A stretch of 64,000 nucleotides of DNA, from contig JBJENE010000049.1 in the NCBI GenBank assembly GCA_051880035.1, positions 39,237 through 103,236 of the forward strand, written 5' to 3'. Origin of the DNA: Eshraghiella sp051880035. GTDB lineage: Bacteria; Bacillota; Clostridia; Lachnospirales; Lachnospiraceae. Made by a program: the position numbers and the translations under genes. Of this stretch, positions 16,768 to 24,920 are shown piece after piece (the first letter of the stretch is position 1; the number at the start of each line of letters is the position of its first letter). The notes below the pieces were generated by a model. The model saw only the letters and a list, made by a program, of their open reading frames with translations. It was not told the origin of the DNA and searched no databases.

Positions 16768-19422
16768 ATGCAGTCATATGGCGTAAATGAATTAAGAAGA
16801 AAATATCTTGAATTTTTTGAAAGCAAAGGGCATCTTAAGATGAACAGTTTTTCACTGGTCCCTCATAATGATAACAGCCTTTTACTTATCAATGCAGGAA
16901 TGGCTCCGCTCAAACCTTATTTTACGGGTCAGGAAATTCCTCCGAGAAAAAGAGTCACAACCTGCCAGAAATGTATCCGTACGGGAGATATAGATAATGT
17001 AGGTAAGACTGCAAGACATCTTACTTTCTTTGAAATGTTGGGAAACTTTTCATTCGGAGATTATTTTAAACACGAAGCAATTAACTGGTCTTGGGAATTC
17101 CTTACAAAGGTAATCGGAATGGAACCTGAAAGACTTTATCCTTCAATATATGCCGATGACGACGAAGCTTTTGATATCTGGACCAATGAAGTAGGTGTTC
17201 CGGCAGAGAAAATCACAAGATTTTACCGTGATGAGAACGGTGACTGTGATAATTTCTGGGAGCACGGAGCAGGTCCTTGCGGTCCTTGTTCCGAGATTTA
17301 CTATGACCGTGGAGAAAAATTCGGATGCGGAAAGCCTGACTGTAAAGTAGGATGTGACTGTGACCGTTTCATGGAAGTATGGAACAATGTATTTACCCAG
17401 TTTGAAAGTGACGGACATCATAACTATACCGAACTCAAACAGAAAAACATTGATACCGGAATGGGACTTGAAAGACTTGCCGTAGTTGTTCAGGAAGTCG
17501 ATTCCGTATTTGATATTGATACAATGAAAGCAATCAGGGACAGAATATGCGAACTTGCAGGTGTAACATATCACACGGATGAACAAAAAGATGTTTCAAT
17601 CCGTCTTATAACCGACCATATCCGTTCCGTTACATTTATGGCTTCCGATGGAATCATTCCGTCCAACGAAGGAAGAGGATATGTTTTCAGAAGACTTCTC
17701 CGCCGTGCGGCAAAGCATGGAAGAACACTTGGTATTGACGGTCTTTTCCTTGCCAAACTTGCCATGACTGTTATTGATTCAAGTAAGGACGGATATCCGG
17801 AACTTGAAGAAAAGAAAGAAATGATCCTTAAGGTTCTTACAACCGAAGAGGAAAACTTTAACAAAACAATTGACCAGGGTCTTAAAATCCTTAGCGATAT
17901 GGAAGATTCCCTCCTGGCAGAACATAAAACCGTATTAAGCGGCGATGATGCATTTAAGCTTTATGACACCTATGGCTTCCCTATCGATTTAACAGTGGAA
18001 ATTCTTGAAGAAAAAGGATTTTCGGTAGATATGGACGGCTTTGGTGCTGCCATGAAAAAGCAGAAAGAGACAGCCAGAAATGCCCGCAAGGAAACAAATT
18101 ATATGGGTGCCGATGCAACCGTATATGACCTTATAGATACAAGAATCACTTCAGAATTCGTTGGATATGACAGTCTTCTGGCAGATTCAGAGATTCTTGT
18201 GCTTACTACAGATACAGAGCTTGTAAGCGACCTGTCAGAGGATTGTGAAGGTACGATTATTGCGGCCAAAACTCCTTTTTATGCAACAATGGGCGGACAG
18301 CAGGGTGATACAGGTATAATCACATCCGGTGAATCCGTATTTGAAGTATACGATACAATCAAATTAAAAGGCGGAAGAGTAGGACATGTGGGTAAAGTGA
18401 CCAAAGGTTCATTCTCAACAGGAGATACAATTACTCTTTCAGTTGATGAAGCGAAGCGTTTTGCAACCGCAAAAAACCATTCCGCAACCCACCTTCTTCA
18501 GGAAGCTTTAAGAATTGTTCTCGGAACCCATGTTGAGCAGGCAGGTTCCCTTGTAACTCCTGACAGGCTCCGTTTTGACTTTACACATTTCTCTGCAATG
18601 ACATCAGAAGAAATCGCAAAAGTTGAAGCAATTGTTAATGAGAAAATTACCGAATCAATTCCTGTGGATACCAGAGTCCTTGGTATTGAGGAAGCAAGAA
18701 AGACAGGTGCCAAGGCACTTTTTGGTGAAAAATACGGTGAAACCGTAAGAGTTGTATGCATGGGTGAATTTTCAAAGGAATTCTGCGGAGGTACCCATGT
18801 GAGCAATACCGGAGCAATTACATCATTTAAGATACTTTCAGAATCAGGAATTGCGGCAGGTGTAAGAAGAATTGAAGCCCTTACCGGTAATGCTGTGTTT
18901 GAATATTATCAGGACATTGAAAACAAGTTTAATAATGTATGCCGGCTTCTTAAGGCAGCTCCGGCCAATATTGAAGAGAAAATTGCCCACCTTCAGGCTG
19001 AGATTAAATCTCTTAACGGAGAAATTGAATCTCTTAAATCCAAGGCGGCAAACGATGCTCTCGGCGATGTTATGAACCGGACCGAAGAAGTTAAAGGAAT
19101 TAAGTTCCTTGGAGTTTCCTTAGACGGAGTCGATATGAACGAATTGAGAAATCTTGGAGATGACCTTAAAGTTAAACTCGGTTCAGGAGTTGTTGTACTT
19201 GCATCAGCACAGGGTTCTGACAAAGTTAATCTTATAGTTACCGCAACAGATGATGTTGTTAAATCAGGCGTTCATGCAGGTAATATTATTAAAGCCGCAG
19301 CTCCTATGGTTGGCGGTGGCGGCGGCGGTCGTCCTAACATGGCACAGGCCGGAGGAAAGAATCCTGCAGGAATCAAAGAAGCAATTGAAGCTGCAAAGGA
19401 TGCACTGGCAAAACAGATATAA
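16768..19422 (+). CDS. alaS: Alanine-tRNA ligase, 884 aa
   Basis: Charges tRNA-Ala. Class II catalytic domain at the N-terminus (motif 2 FFEMLGNFSFGDYFK region), editing domain with the zinc motif NHSATHLLQ plus CxxxH-type FCGGTHV near residues ~670-680, and a C-terminal DHHA1 domain ending in the glycine-rich GGGGGGRPNMAQAGG. Length is normal. AGGAGG lies 10 nt upstream. No T-box leader was seen in front of it. Confidence 0.97.
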   Translation: MQSYGVNELRRKYLEFFESKGHLKMNSFSLVPHNDNSLLLINAGMAPLKPYFTGQEIPPRKRVTTCQKCIRTGDIDNVGKTARHLTFFEMLGNFSFGDYFKHEAINWSWEFLTKVIGMEPERLYPSIYADDDEAFDIWTNEVGVPAEKITRFYRDENGDCDNFWEHGAGPCGPCSEIYYDRGEKFGCGKPDCKVGCDCDRFMEVWNNVFTQFESDGHHNYTELKQKNIDTGMGLERLAVVVQEVDSVFDIDTMKAIRDRICELAGVTYHTDEQKDVSIRLITDHIRSVTFMASDGIIPSNEGRGYVFRRLLRRAAKHGRTLGIDGLFLAKLAMTVIDSSKDGYPELEEKKEMILKVLTTEEENFNKTIDQGLKILSDMEDSLLAEHKTVLSGDDAFKLYDTYGFPIDLTVEILEEKGFSVDMDGFGAAMKKQKETARNARKETNYMGADATVYDLIDTRITSEFVGYDSLLADSEILVLTTDTELVSDLSEDCEGTIIAAKTPFYATMGGQQGDTGIITSGESVFEVYDTIKLKGGRVGHVGKVTKGSFSTGDTITLSVDEAKRFATAKNHSATHLLQEALRIVLGTHVEQAGSLVTPDRLRFDFTHFSAMTSEEIAKVEAIVNEKITESIPVDTRVLGIEEARKTGAKALFGEKYGETVRVVCMGEFSKEFCGGTHVSNTGAITSFKILSESGIAAGVRRIEALTGNAVFEYYQDIENKFNNVCRLLKAAPANIEEKIAHLQAEIKSLNGEIESLKSKAANDALGDVMNRTEEVKGIKFLGVSLDGVDMNELRNLGDDLKVKLGSGVVVLASAQGSDKVNLIVTATDDVVKSGVHAGNIIKAAAPMVGGGGGGRPNMAQAGGKNPAGIKEAIEAAKDALAKQI

Positions 19423-19457
19423 ACAGTCCCGTAATTTCAAAAAAAATAATTTTTTTG

Positions 19458-19485
19458 TTGACGAATGCTGATTATATGATATAAT
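19458..19485 (+). promoter_or_regulatory. SigA promoter for rpsU
   Basis: TTGACG (19458-19463), 16-nt spacer, perfect TATAAT (19480-19485). Start of transcription is expected at about 19491, exactly where the structured leader begins. Confidence 0.7.
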
Positions 19486-19490
19486 CAGAC

Positions 19491-19576
19491 TTGTGCAAAC
19501 CCGAGACTATGCCTTATAGGCTTGTCTTTGCAAAATACCTTACAGTTGTTTTGCACAATCTACAACTGGAGGGAGG
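19491..19576 (+). ncRNA. Candidate structured rpsU leader with pseudoknot and buried ribosome binding site
   Basis: Hairpin CAGTTGT (19543-19549)/ACAACTG (19562-19568) ends at the Shine-Dalgarno GGGAGG. Nine of its 12 loop bases (TTTGCACAA, 19550-19558) are perfectly complementary to TTGTGCAAA at the 5' end (19491-19499), so a pseudoknot can form. A small hairpin lies between (AGAC 19504-19507/GTCT 19524-19527 enclosing GCC/GGC). GCAAAA (19530-19535) can also pair with TTTTGC (19549-19554), giving a competing fold. Likely autoregulation by S21 (inference). I do not recognise it as a named RNA family. Confidence 0.6.
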
Positions 19577-19585
19577 TTGAGTTGA

Positions 19586-19762
19586 ATGTCTAATGTAATC
19601 GTAAAAGAGAACGAATCTTTGGATAGTGCATTACGCAGATTTAAAAGAAACTGTGCTAAGGCAGGAATCCAGCAGGAAATTCGTAAAAGAGAGCATTATG
19701 AGAAGCCAAGCGTAAGACGCAAGAAAAAATCTGAGGCTGCAAGAAAACGTAAATATAATTAA
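19586..19762 (+). CDS. rpsU: Small ribosomal subunit protein bS21, 58 aa
   Basis: Short, highly basic protein (MSNVIVKENESLDSALRRF start, KKKSEAARKRKYN end), unmistakable S21. It is used in 30S translation initiation near the anti-Shine-Dalgarno. Start ATG 19586 has GGGAGG 9 nt upstream. First gene of the conserved rpsU-yqfC-yqfD-phoH-ybeY-cdd neighbourhood, but separated from it by a strong terminator. Confidence 0.96.
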   Translation: MSNVIVKENESLDSALRRFKRNCAKAGIQQEIRKREHYEKPSVRRKKKSEAARKRKYN

Positions 19763-19771
19763 TTTACATTG

Positions 19772-19800
19772 AGAGACACAAGCAATTGTGTCTCTTTTTT
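19772..19800 (+). terminator. Strong intrinsic terminator after rpsU
   Basis: AGAGACACAA (19772-19781) and TTGTGTCTCT (19786-19795) form a perfect 10-bp stem with a GCAA tetraloop, then six T's (19795-19800). It insulates rpsU from the sporulation genes. Confidence 0.9.
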
Positions 19801-19801
19801 C

Positions 19802-19830
19802 GTCTATTGCAATTTGTTTTGTCATATACA
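19802..19830 (+). promoter_or_regulatory. Possible SigE promoter for yqfC-yqfD
   Basis: GTCTATT (19802-19808), 14-nt spacer, CATATACA (19823-19830): an imperfect SigE-like match (consensus -10 CATACANT) at a suitable distance from ATG 19856. Supported mainly by the sporulation role of the genes. Confidence 0.3.
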
Positions 19831-19855
19831 TATTAAAAACGCCCCGGAAATAAGA

Positions 19856-20104
19856 ATGTCCATTTTTAATATAAACGAGCTTACTGAAAGCTATACGATA
19901 ATAACAATACACGGAACCCGTGAAGCATACATACAGAATTTTATATCCATTACGGAGTTAAGCGAATCCACAATAAGAATACGCTCCCAAAAAGAAATAC
20001 TTTGTTTTAAAGGAAAAAATCTTCTTATAGAATATATGAATCAGGACGAACTTAAAGTAACAGGTTTAATTGAATCCGTACAGATTATGGAGGTTCTGCA
20101 TTGA
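19856..20104 (+). CDS. yqfC: Sporulation protein YqfC (YabP/YqfC family), 82 aa
   Basis: Small YabP-like protein (TIHGTREAYIQNFISITELSESTIRIRSQ) of the SigE regulon; exact function unknown in the family. I use ATG 19856 (GGAA 6 nt upstream, family-like length) and not the upstream TTG at 19769, which would lie inside the rpsU terminator. Its TGA overlaps the TTG start of yqfD, so the two are translationally coupled. Confidence 0.85.
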   Translation: MSIFNINELTESYTIITIHGTREAYIQNFISITELSESTIRIRSQKEILCFKGKNLLIEYMNQDELKVTGLIESVQIMEVLH

Positions 20105-21318
20105 AATTGCCACGCAAAATCCCGGGGTATGTGACGGTACGCATAGAAGGATTTGGAATTGAAAGATTTATAAATATCTGCAAAAATCATAATATCCCCC
20201 TGTATAAACTCCGATTTTCGGAAAATACATCTACAGTTACCTTAAAAAGTTCAAACTTTCGAAAAATATGTTCTTTCCGAAAAACCGCAAACGTAAAATT
20301 ACGCATAATTTCCAAGACAGGCATGCCTTTTTTCCTGTTTTTTTACAGAAAAAGATGGCTTTTTGTTGTGGGAATATTTCTGTGTATCGGTATTCACGGA
20401 TTTTTGTCCAATTTTCTGTGGGAAATAGATGTGGAAGGAAACAGTTTTTACTCTGACAAAACCATAAAAGAATATATAAGCTCAAATAATATCGTATACG
20501 GCACTCCGACCCGGAATATCTCATGTAATGAAATCGAAACACTTATCAGAGAAAATTTTGAAAAAGTAACCTGGGTCAGCGCCACCTTAAAGGGAGCCAG
20601 ACTTACAATAAATCTTAAAGAAAATCCCGACGCTTCAAGTATCATTAATAACACATCTCCGTGGGATATTGTAGCCAAAAAGGATGGTACAATAGAATCT
20701 ATTATTACCAGAAAAGGAACTCCGATTGTAAAAGCCGGGGATGAAGTCAAAAAAGGGGATGTGCTTGTAATGTCCAGGGTGGATTATACAAATGAATCCG
20801 GCGAAATATTTGGAACTGAATATGTAAGTGCTGATTCGGATATCGTAATAAAGACAGTAAATAATTATGAAACCTGTATTTTAAGGAATTATGATAAAAA
20901 ACAGTACACAGGAAATAATAAGACATTTACATCAATGAAAGCCGGTACATACTGTATCAGCTTCCCCAAAATGAAATGTAACTTTGAACTTTTTGATACA
21001 GTGACGGAATATGTGCCTCTTGATAAAAGTGACAGAATTCTTCCCGTAACGTACATTTATACCACATACAAGGAATATGAACTGGTCCCGTCTGAATATA
21101 CGGATGAAGAGCTTACAGAACGGTTACAGGAAGAATTTAATAATTATATTCATAAATTAGAAGAAAATGGTATTCAAATTATAGACAATAGTGTTAAAAT
21201 AGATTTAAATGCAGACAAAGGTTCTTTAAACGGTACAATTACGCTTCTTGAAAAAGCAACCGGAACAAAGGAGCCTGTCATTAATAATGAACAACCGGAG
21301 GGAACTGCTTCAGAATGA
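20101..21318 (+). CDS. yqfD: Sporulation protein YqfD, 405 aa
   Basis: Mother-cell sporulation membrane protein. One strong transmembrane segment lies at residues ~79-103 (the WLFVVGIFLCIGIHGFLSNF region), followed by a large extracytoplasmic part with DTVTEY and YTTYKEYELVPSEYTDEE segments. Starts at TTG 20101 with GGAGG 7 nt upstream. The acidic, Pro-containing C-terminus is not conserved. Order yqfC-yqfD-phoH matches Bacillus subtilis. Confidence 0.9.
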   Translation: MKLPRKIPGYVTVRIEGFGIERFINICKNHNIPLYKLRFSENTSTVTLKSSNFRKICSFRKTANVKLRIISKTGMPFFLFFYRKRWLFVVGIFLCIGIHGFLSNFLWEIDVEGNSFYSDKTIKEYISSNNIVYGTPTRNISCNEIETLIRENFEKVTWVSATLKGARLTINLKENPDASSIINNTSPWDIVAKKDGTIESIITRKGTPIVKAGDEVKKGDVLVMSRVDYTNESGEIFGTEYVSADSDIVIKTVNNYETCILRNYDKKQYTGNNKTFTSMKAGTYCISFPKMKCNFELFDTVTEYVPLDKSDRILPVTYIYTTYKEYELVPSEYTDEELTERLQEEFNNYIHKLEENGIQIIDNSVKIDLNADKGSLNGTITLLEKATGTKEPVINNEQPEGTASE

Positions 21319-22319
21319 GTATTTCAGAAAGTATTATTGACATACCTGTTGAACACAGCAAGAATGTGTTCGGTAATTTCGATGAATTTGTCAAGAAAAT
21401 CGAGAAAACATTAAAAGTAACAATTGTTATGAGAGATTCCGAAATGAAGATTATAGGTACCGATTCGGCTTGTCAAAGAGCCGCCGATGTATTCAATGAG
21501 CTTCTTACACTTTCAAAACGCGGCAATATAATTACAGAACAGAATGTGGATTACGCTCTGTCTCTCTCAATGGAAGATAAGCTTGATGCACTGTCAGAAA
21601 TAGATAAAGATATAATTGCAAGAACGGTAACGGGCAAACCTATAAAGCCCAAAACCCTTGGTCAGCAAAAATATATCGAAGATATACGGCATAAGATGAT
21701 TGTATTCGGAATAGGTCCTGCCGGAACAGGTAAGACATATCTGGCAATGGCCATGGCAATACAGGCCTTTAAGAATAACGAAGTAAGCAGAATAATTTTA
21801 ACACGCCCTGCAATCGAAGCAGGAGAGAAATTGGGCTTTCTTCCCGGCGATTTGCAAAGTAAAATAGATCCGTATCTCAGGCCTTTGTATGATGCCCTGT
21901 ATCAGATTATGGGAGCCGACAGTTTTTTACACAACTCCGAAAAAGGACTGATTGAGGTGGCTCCTCTTGCATATATGAGAGGACGAACCCTTGATAATGC
22001 ATATATAATTCTCGATGAAGCACAAAATACCACTCCCGCCCAGATGAAAATGTTTCTTACAAGAATAGGATTCGGTTCCAAGGTTGTTATTACGGGAGAC
22101 CTTACCCAGAAAGACCTTCCGAAAGATGTTACATCAGGACTGGATGTGGCACTTAAGGTGTTGTCCAAAGTTGATGAAATAGGTATATGCAGGCTTTCAT
22201 CCAAGGATGTGGTAAGGCATCCTCTTGTGCAAAAAATTGTTAATGCATATGACGACTACGAGAGCAGACAAGCCTCAAGGTCCGGACATGCCACAGCCAA
22301 AACTCCACGGAGGAAATAA
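21315..22319 (+). CDS. PhoH-family ATPase (YbeZ type), 334 aa
   Basis: P-loop protein with Walker A GPAGTGKTYLAMAMA (residues ~133-147), Walker B AYIILDEAQNTTPAQMKMFLTR and sensor region VVITGDLTQKDLP. It is usually encoded next to ybeY and is thought to work with it in RNA/ribosome quality control, possibly as an RNA helicase. Overlaps the yqfD stop by 4 nt. Confidence 0.93.
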   Translation: MSISESIIDIPVEHSKNVFGNFDEFVKKIEKTLKVTIVMRDSEMKIIGTDSACQRAADVFNELLTLSKRGNIITEQNVDYALSLSMEDKLDALSEIDKDIIARTVTGKPIKPKTLGQQKYIEDIRHKMIVFGIGPAGTGKTYLAMAMAIQAFKNNEVSRIILTRPAIEAGEKLGFLPGDLQSKIDPYLRPLYDALYQIMGADSFLHNSEKGLIEVAPLAYMRGRTLDNAYIILDEAQNTTPAQMKMFLTRIGFGSKVVITGDLTQKDLPKDVTSGLDVALKVLSKVDEIGICRLSSKDVVRHPLVQKIVNAYDDYESRQASRSGHATAKTPRRK

Positions 22320-22320
22320 A

Positions 22321-22818
22321 ATGACAATACAGTTTGAACAGGAATATGATAAAGACCTTGGCATCCCGTATGAGGAACTTGCCGGTAGAGTAATTATTTC
22401 ATCACTTGATTACGAAAAATGTCCCTATGAGGCTGAAATCAGTGTTACACTGACAGATAATAACGGTATTCATGCAATTAACAGGGAATTCCGTAACATA
22501 GATGCTCCTACGGATGTACTTTCTTTTCCGATGATAGAATACAAAGCTGCGGGAGAGTTTGATTTTCTGGAGAATGAAGACGATTGCTTTAATCCCGAAA
22601 CAGGAGAGCTTCTGTTGGGAGATATTCTTATCTCCCTTGACAAAGTTGAGGAACAGGCTCTTTTGTACGGACACTCCGCAGAAAGGGAATTTGCCTTTTT
22701 GGTTGCCCACAGTATGCTCCATCTTATGGGATACGATCACATTAACCCCGATGAGGCAGCCGTAATGGAGGCCAAGCAGGAGGCTATCCTTGCAGGAATG
22801 GGATTAGAACGAAAATAA
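22321..22818 (+). CDS. ybeY: rRNA maturation endoribonuclease YbeY, 165 aa
   Basis: Zn-dependent endoribonuclease involved in 16S rRNA 3' processing and ribosome quality control. The metal motif HSMLHLMGYDH matches the family HGxLHLxGYDH, with Ser replacing the usual Gly. ATG 22321 is 1 nt after the phoH stop and has a GGAGG site; an upstream in-frame extension inside phoH is not credible. Confidence 0.93.
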   Translation: MTIQFEQEYDKDLGIPYEELAGRVIISSLDYEKCPYEAEISVTLTDNNGIHAINREFRNIDAPTDVLSFPMIEYKAAGEFDFLENEDDCFNPETGELLLGDILISLDKVEEQALLYGHSAEREFAFLVAHSMLHLMGYDHINPDEAAVMEAKQEAILAGMGLERK

Positions 22819-22833
22819 AGGCAGGATAATTTT

Positions 22834-23241
22834 ATGAATAAAGATATAACTGACGAGCAGCTTGTTAAAGCCGCCGAAGCCGCAATGAAATACGCTTATT
22901 CACCTTACTCGGATTTTAAAGTGGGAGCGGCCATACTTACCACAGACGGTAATGTTTTTACCGGCTGCAATATAGAAAACGCTTCATACGGTGCAACAAT
23001 CTGTGCGGAAAGAACTGCTGCGGTTAAAGCCGTAAGTGAAGGACACACCGAATTTTTAAAGATTGCCATAGTATCTTCTTTTGGAGAATATACATATCCC
23101 TGCGGAATATGCAGACAGTTTTTATCCGAATTTTTCAGGGATGAGGGTATTCTGATAATTAAAGATAACAAAAGAGGCATTAAAACCATGAAATTTTTTG
23201 ATATGATTCCCAACTCATTTTCCGGGGAATCACTGCATTGA
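22834..23241 (+). CDS. cdd: Cytidine deaminase, 135 aa
   Basis: Deaminates cytidine/deoxycytidine for pyrimidine salvage. Zn-binding motifs CAERTAAVKA (Cys plus catalytic Glu) and PCGICRQFL (Cys-x-x-Cys) identify the tetrameric short-form enzyme. FKVGAAI and GCNIENASYG are the N-terminal substrate segments. Same neighbourhood as in Bacillus (…ybeY…cdd), although era and dgkA are absent. Confidence 0.95.
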   Translation: MNKDITDEQLVKAAEAAMKYAYSPYSDFKVGAAILTTDGNVFTGCNIENASYGATICAERTAAVKAVSEGHTEFLKIAIVSSFGEYTYPCGICRQFLSEFFRDEGILIIKDNKRGIKTMKFFDMIPNSFSGESLH

Positions 23242-23279
23242 TTGAATAAATCTTTTTTAATTGTTCATAATTCAATATT

Positions 23280-23648
23280 ATGAAGATTAAAAAACTTTGG
23301 ATTATTTTTGGAATTTTATCGACATTAACAATAGCCGGCACTTGTAAAATAGCATATGATATAGCCGTATATACCGCCAGAGGGCCCAAGCCGGATACAA
23401 GGGATTATGTCCTTGTAACAAACGATTATACCCCGGAGACTGTGGTTTCATCGGCTGATGTTCAGATATTTTATCTGGGTGCTTCATACGGTAAAGTTGT
23501 TATCTATAACGAGGACAAAACCGTATACGACTATACCGATATAGAGCTTTCCGGGCTGCCCCGTGAACTCCAGATTAAAATTCTGAACGGTTTTAAAATA
23601 AATTCCATGCAGCAGCTGTATGATTTTCTTGAAGCATATTCATCATAA
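23280..23648 (+). CDS. Putative membrane-anchored BofC-like protein, 122 aa
   Basis: N-terminal signal anchor (residues ~5-27, WIIFGILSTLTIAGTCKIAYD) then an exported domain. The C-terminal half (YGKVVIYNE, a SGLPRELQIKILNGFKI segment, LYDFLEAYSS) resembles the BofC C-terminal domain, known for regulating SpoIVB proteolysis in sporulation. The similarity is from memory of the pattern and needs a profile search. No clear Shine-Dalgarno is visible before ATG 23280. Confidence 0.6.
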   Translation: MKIKKLWIIFGILSTLTIAGTCKIAYDIAVYTARGPKPDTRDYVLVTNDYTPETVVSSADVQIFYLGASYGKVVIYNEDKTVYDYTDIELSGLPRELQIKILNGFKINSMQQLYDFLEAYSS

Positions 23649-23672
23649 CAATATAAGACAAAGGATTAACTT

Positions 23673-24899
23673 ATGGATTACGATATAATTATTATAGGCG
23701 GAGGTCCGGCAGGAATGACTGCTGCCATAGCGGCTTCCTCCAATCACAAAAAAATATGCATTCTTGAGCATAATGACAGGGTTGGGCAGAAAATACTTTC
23801 CACAGGCAACGGAAAATGTAATCTGACCAATCAAAATATTTCCCCATCATGCTACAAAAGCGATTCGGGTACGGACTTTTACAGTGTAATTGAAGCCTTT
23901 ATGCCTGCTAAGGTTATTGATTTTTTCAAGTCGTTAGGACTGCTTACCAAAGAAAAAAACGGCTATATTTATCCCCGTTCCGAGCAGGCTTCTTCCGTAC
24001 TTGATACATTAAGATATGCACTTTCAAAATACGGCATAAATGTTCATACATCAGTAAATATTCAGAACTGCAAGTCAACTAAGAACGGATTTATAATACA
24101 TACGGATAAGACAACTTATTCCTGCCAAAAGCTCATTCTGGCAGCAGGCTCAAAATGTGCTCCCAAAACAGGATCTGACGGCAGCGGATATGCAATTGCA
24201 TGTAATTTCGGACACAGTATTATCCCGGTAATCCCGGCTCTCGTCCAGCTTAAATGCAAAGAATCTTTTTATAAAGAGCTTCAGGGAGTGAGAACGGAAG
24301 CCTGTCTTAGTCTTACGGACGGCAATATGATAACCGCCACCGAAAAAGGCGAGCTGCAGCTTACGGATTACGGAATTTCCGGAATTCCTGTTTTCCAGAT
24401 AAGCCGTTATGTTAAAAGGCTTATAGATTCCGGTAAAAAACCTGTTATATATATTGACTTTTTTCCTGAATCGTCAAAGGAAGTTCTCTTTGAAACAATC
24501 CGCAGATTTATGGAATTTAATCCGGAAGCTGAAGCATCAAAGGCATTATGTGGTATTTTCAACAAGAAACTCAGTAATGTTTTTCTTAAAGAATGCGGCA
24601 TAAAGCCATCCGCACCATGCCAAAATACAGATAAAGCAGACTGCGAAAAACTTGCTGATAAAATCAAAAAATTTGCCGTAATTCCGGTTGACACTTTGGA
24701 TTTTATGCATGCCCAGGTATGTGCAGGGGGCGTAAATCTGTCTGAAATCAATTTCCCTTCAATGGAATCCAAAATTGTTCCGGGACTTTTCTTCGCGGGA
24801 GAGATTACGGATGTTGACGGAAAATGCGGCGGTTATAACTTACAGTGGGCATTTTCCAGCGGATATGCGGCAGGAGTCCATGCGTCTGTACTTCCATAA
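23673..24899 (+). CDS. HI0933/BaiN-family FAD-dependent oxidoreductase, 408 aa
   Basis: Flavoprotein of unknown substrate. FAD-binding GGGPAGMTAAIAA at residues ~8-20, STGNGKCNLTN (family hallmark) near residue 45, and a C-terminal FAD segment LFFAGEITDVDGKCGGYNLQ. Its place between cdd and another flavoprotein gives no clear pathway clue. Confidence 0.88.
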   Translation: MDYDIIIIGGGPAGMTAAIAASSNHKKICILEHNDRVGQKILSTGNGKCNLTNQNISPSCYKSDSGTDFYSVIEAFMPAKVIDFFKSLGLLTKEKNGYIYPRSEQASSVLDTLRYALSKYGINVHTSVNIQNCKSTKNGFIIHTDKTTYSCQKLILAAGSKCAPKTGSDGSGYAIACNFGHSIIPVIPALVQLKCKESFYKELQGVRTEACLSLTDGNMITATEKGELQLTDYGISGIPVFQISRYVKRLIDSGKKPVIYIDFFPESSKEVLFETIRRFMEFNPEAEASKALCGIFNKKLSNVFLKECGIKPSAPCQNTDKADCEKLADKIKKFAVIPVDTLDFMHAQVCAGGVNLSEINFPSMESKIVPGLFFAGEITDVDGKCGGYNLQWAFSSGYAAGVHASVLP

Positions 24900-24920
24900 T
24901 ACAAAAAGGAATTTATATAT

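Noticed and set aside
19438..19457. A-run/T-run palindrome after alaS as intrinsic terminator
   Set aside because: Only A-T pairs (about 7) with a 3-nt loop; too weak to claim, and the T-run overlaps the rpsU promoter region. Left as possible only.
19769..19855. Upstream TTG extension of yqfC
   Set aside because: It would place the start of translation inside the rpsU terminator stem; ATG 19856 has a fitting ribosome binding site and family-like length.
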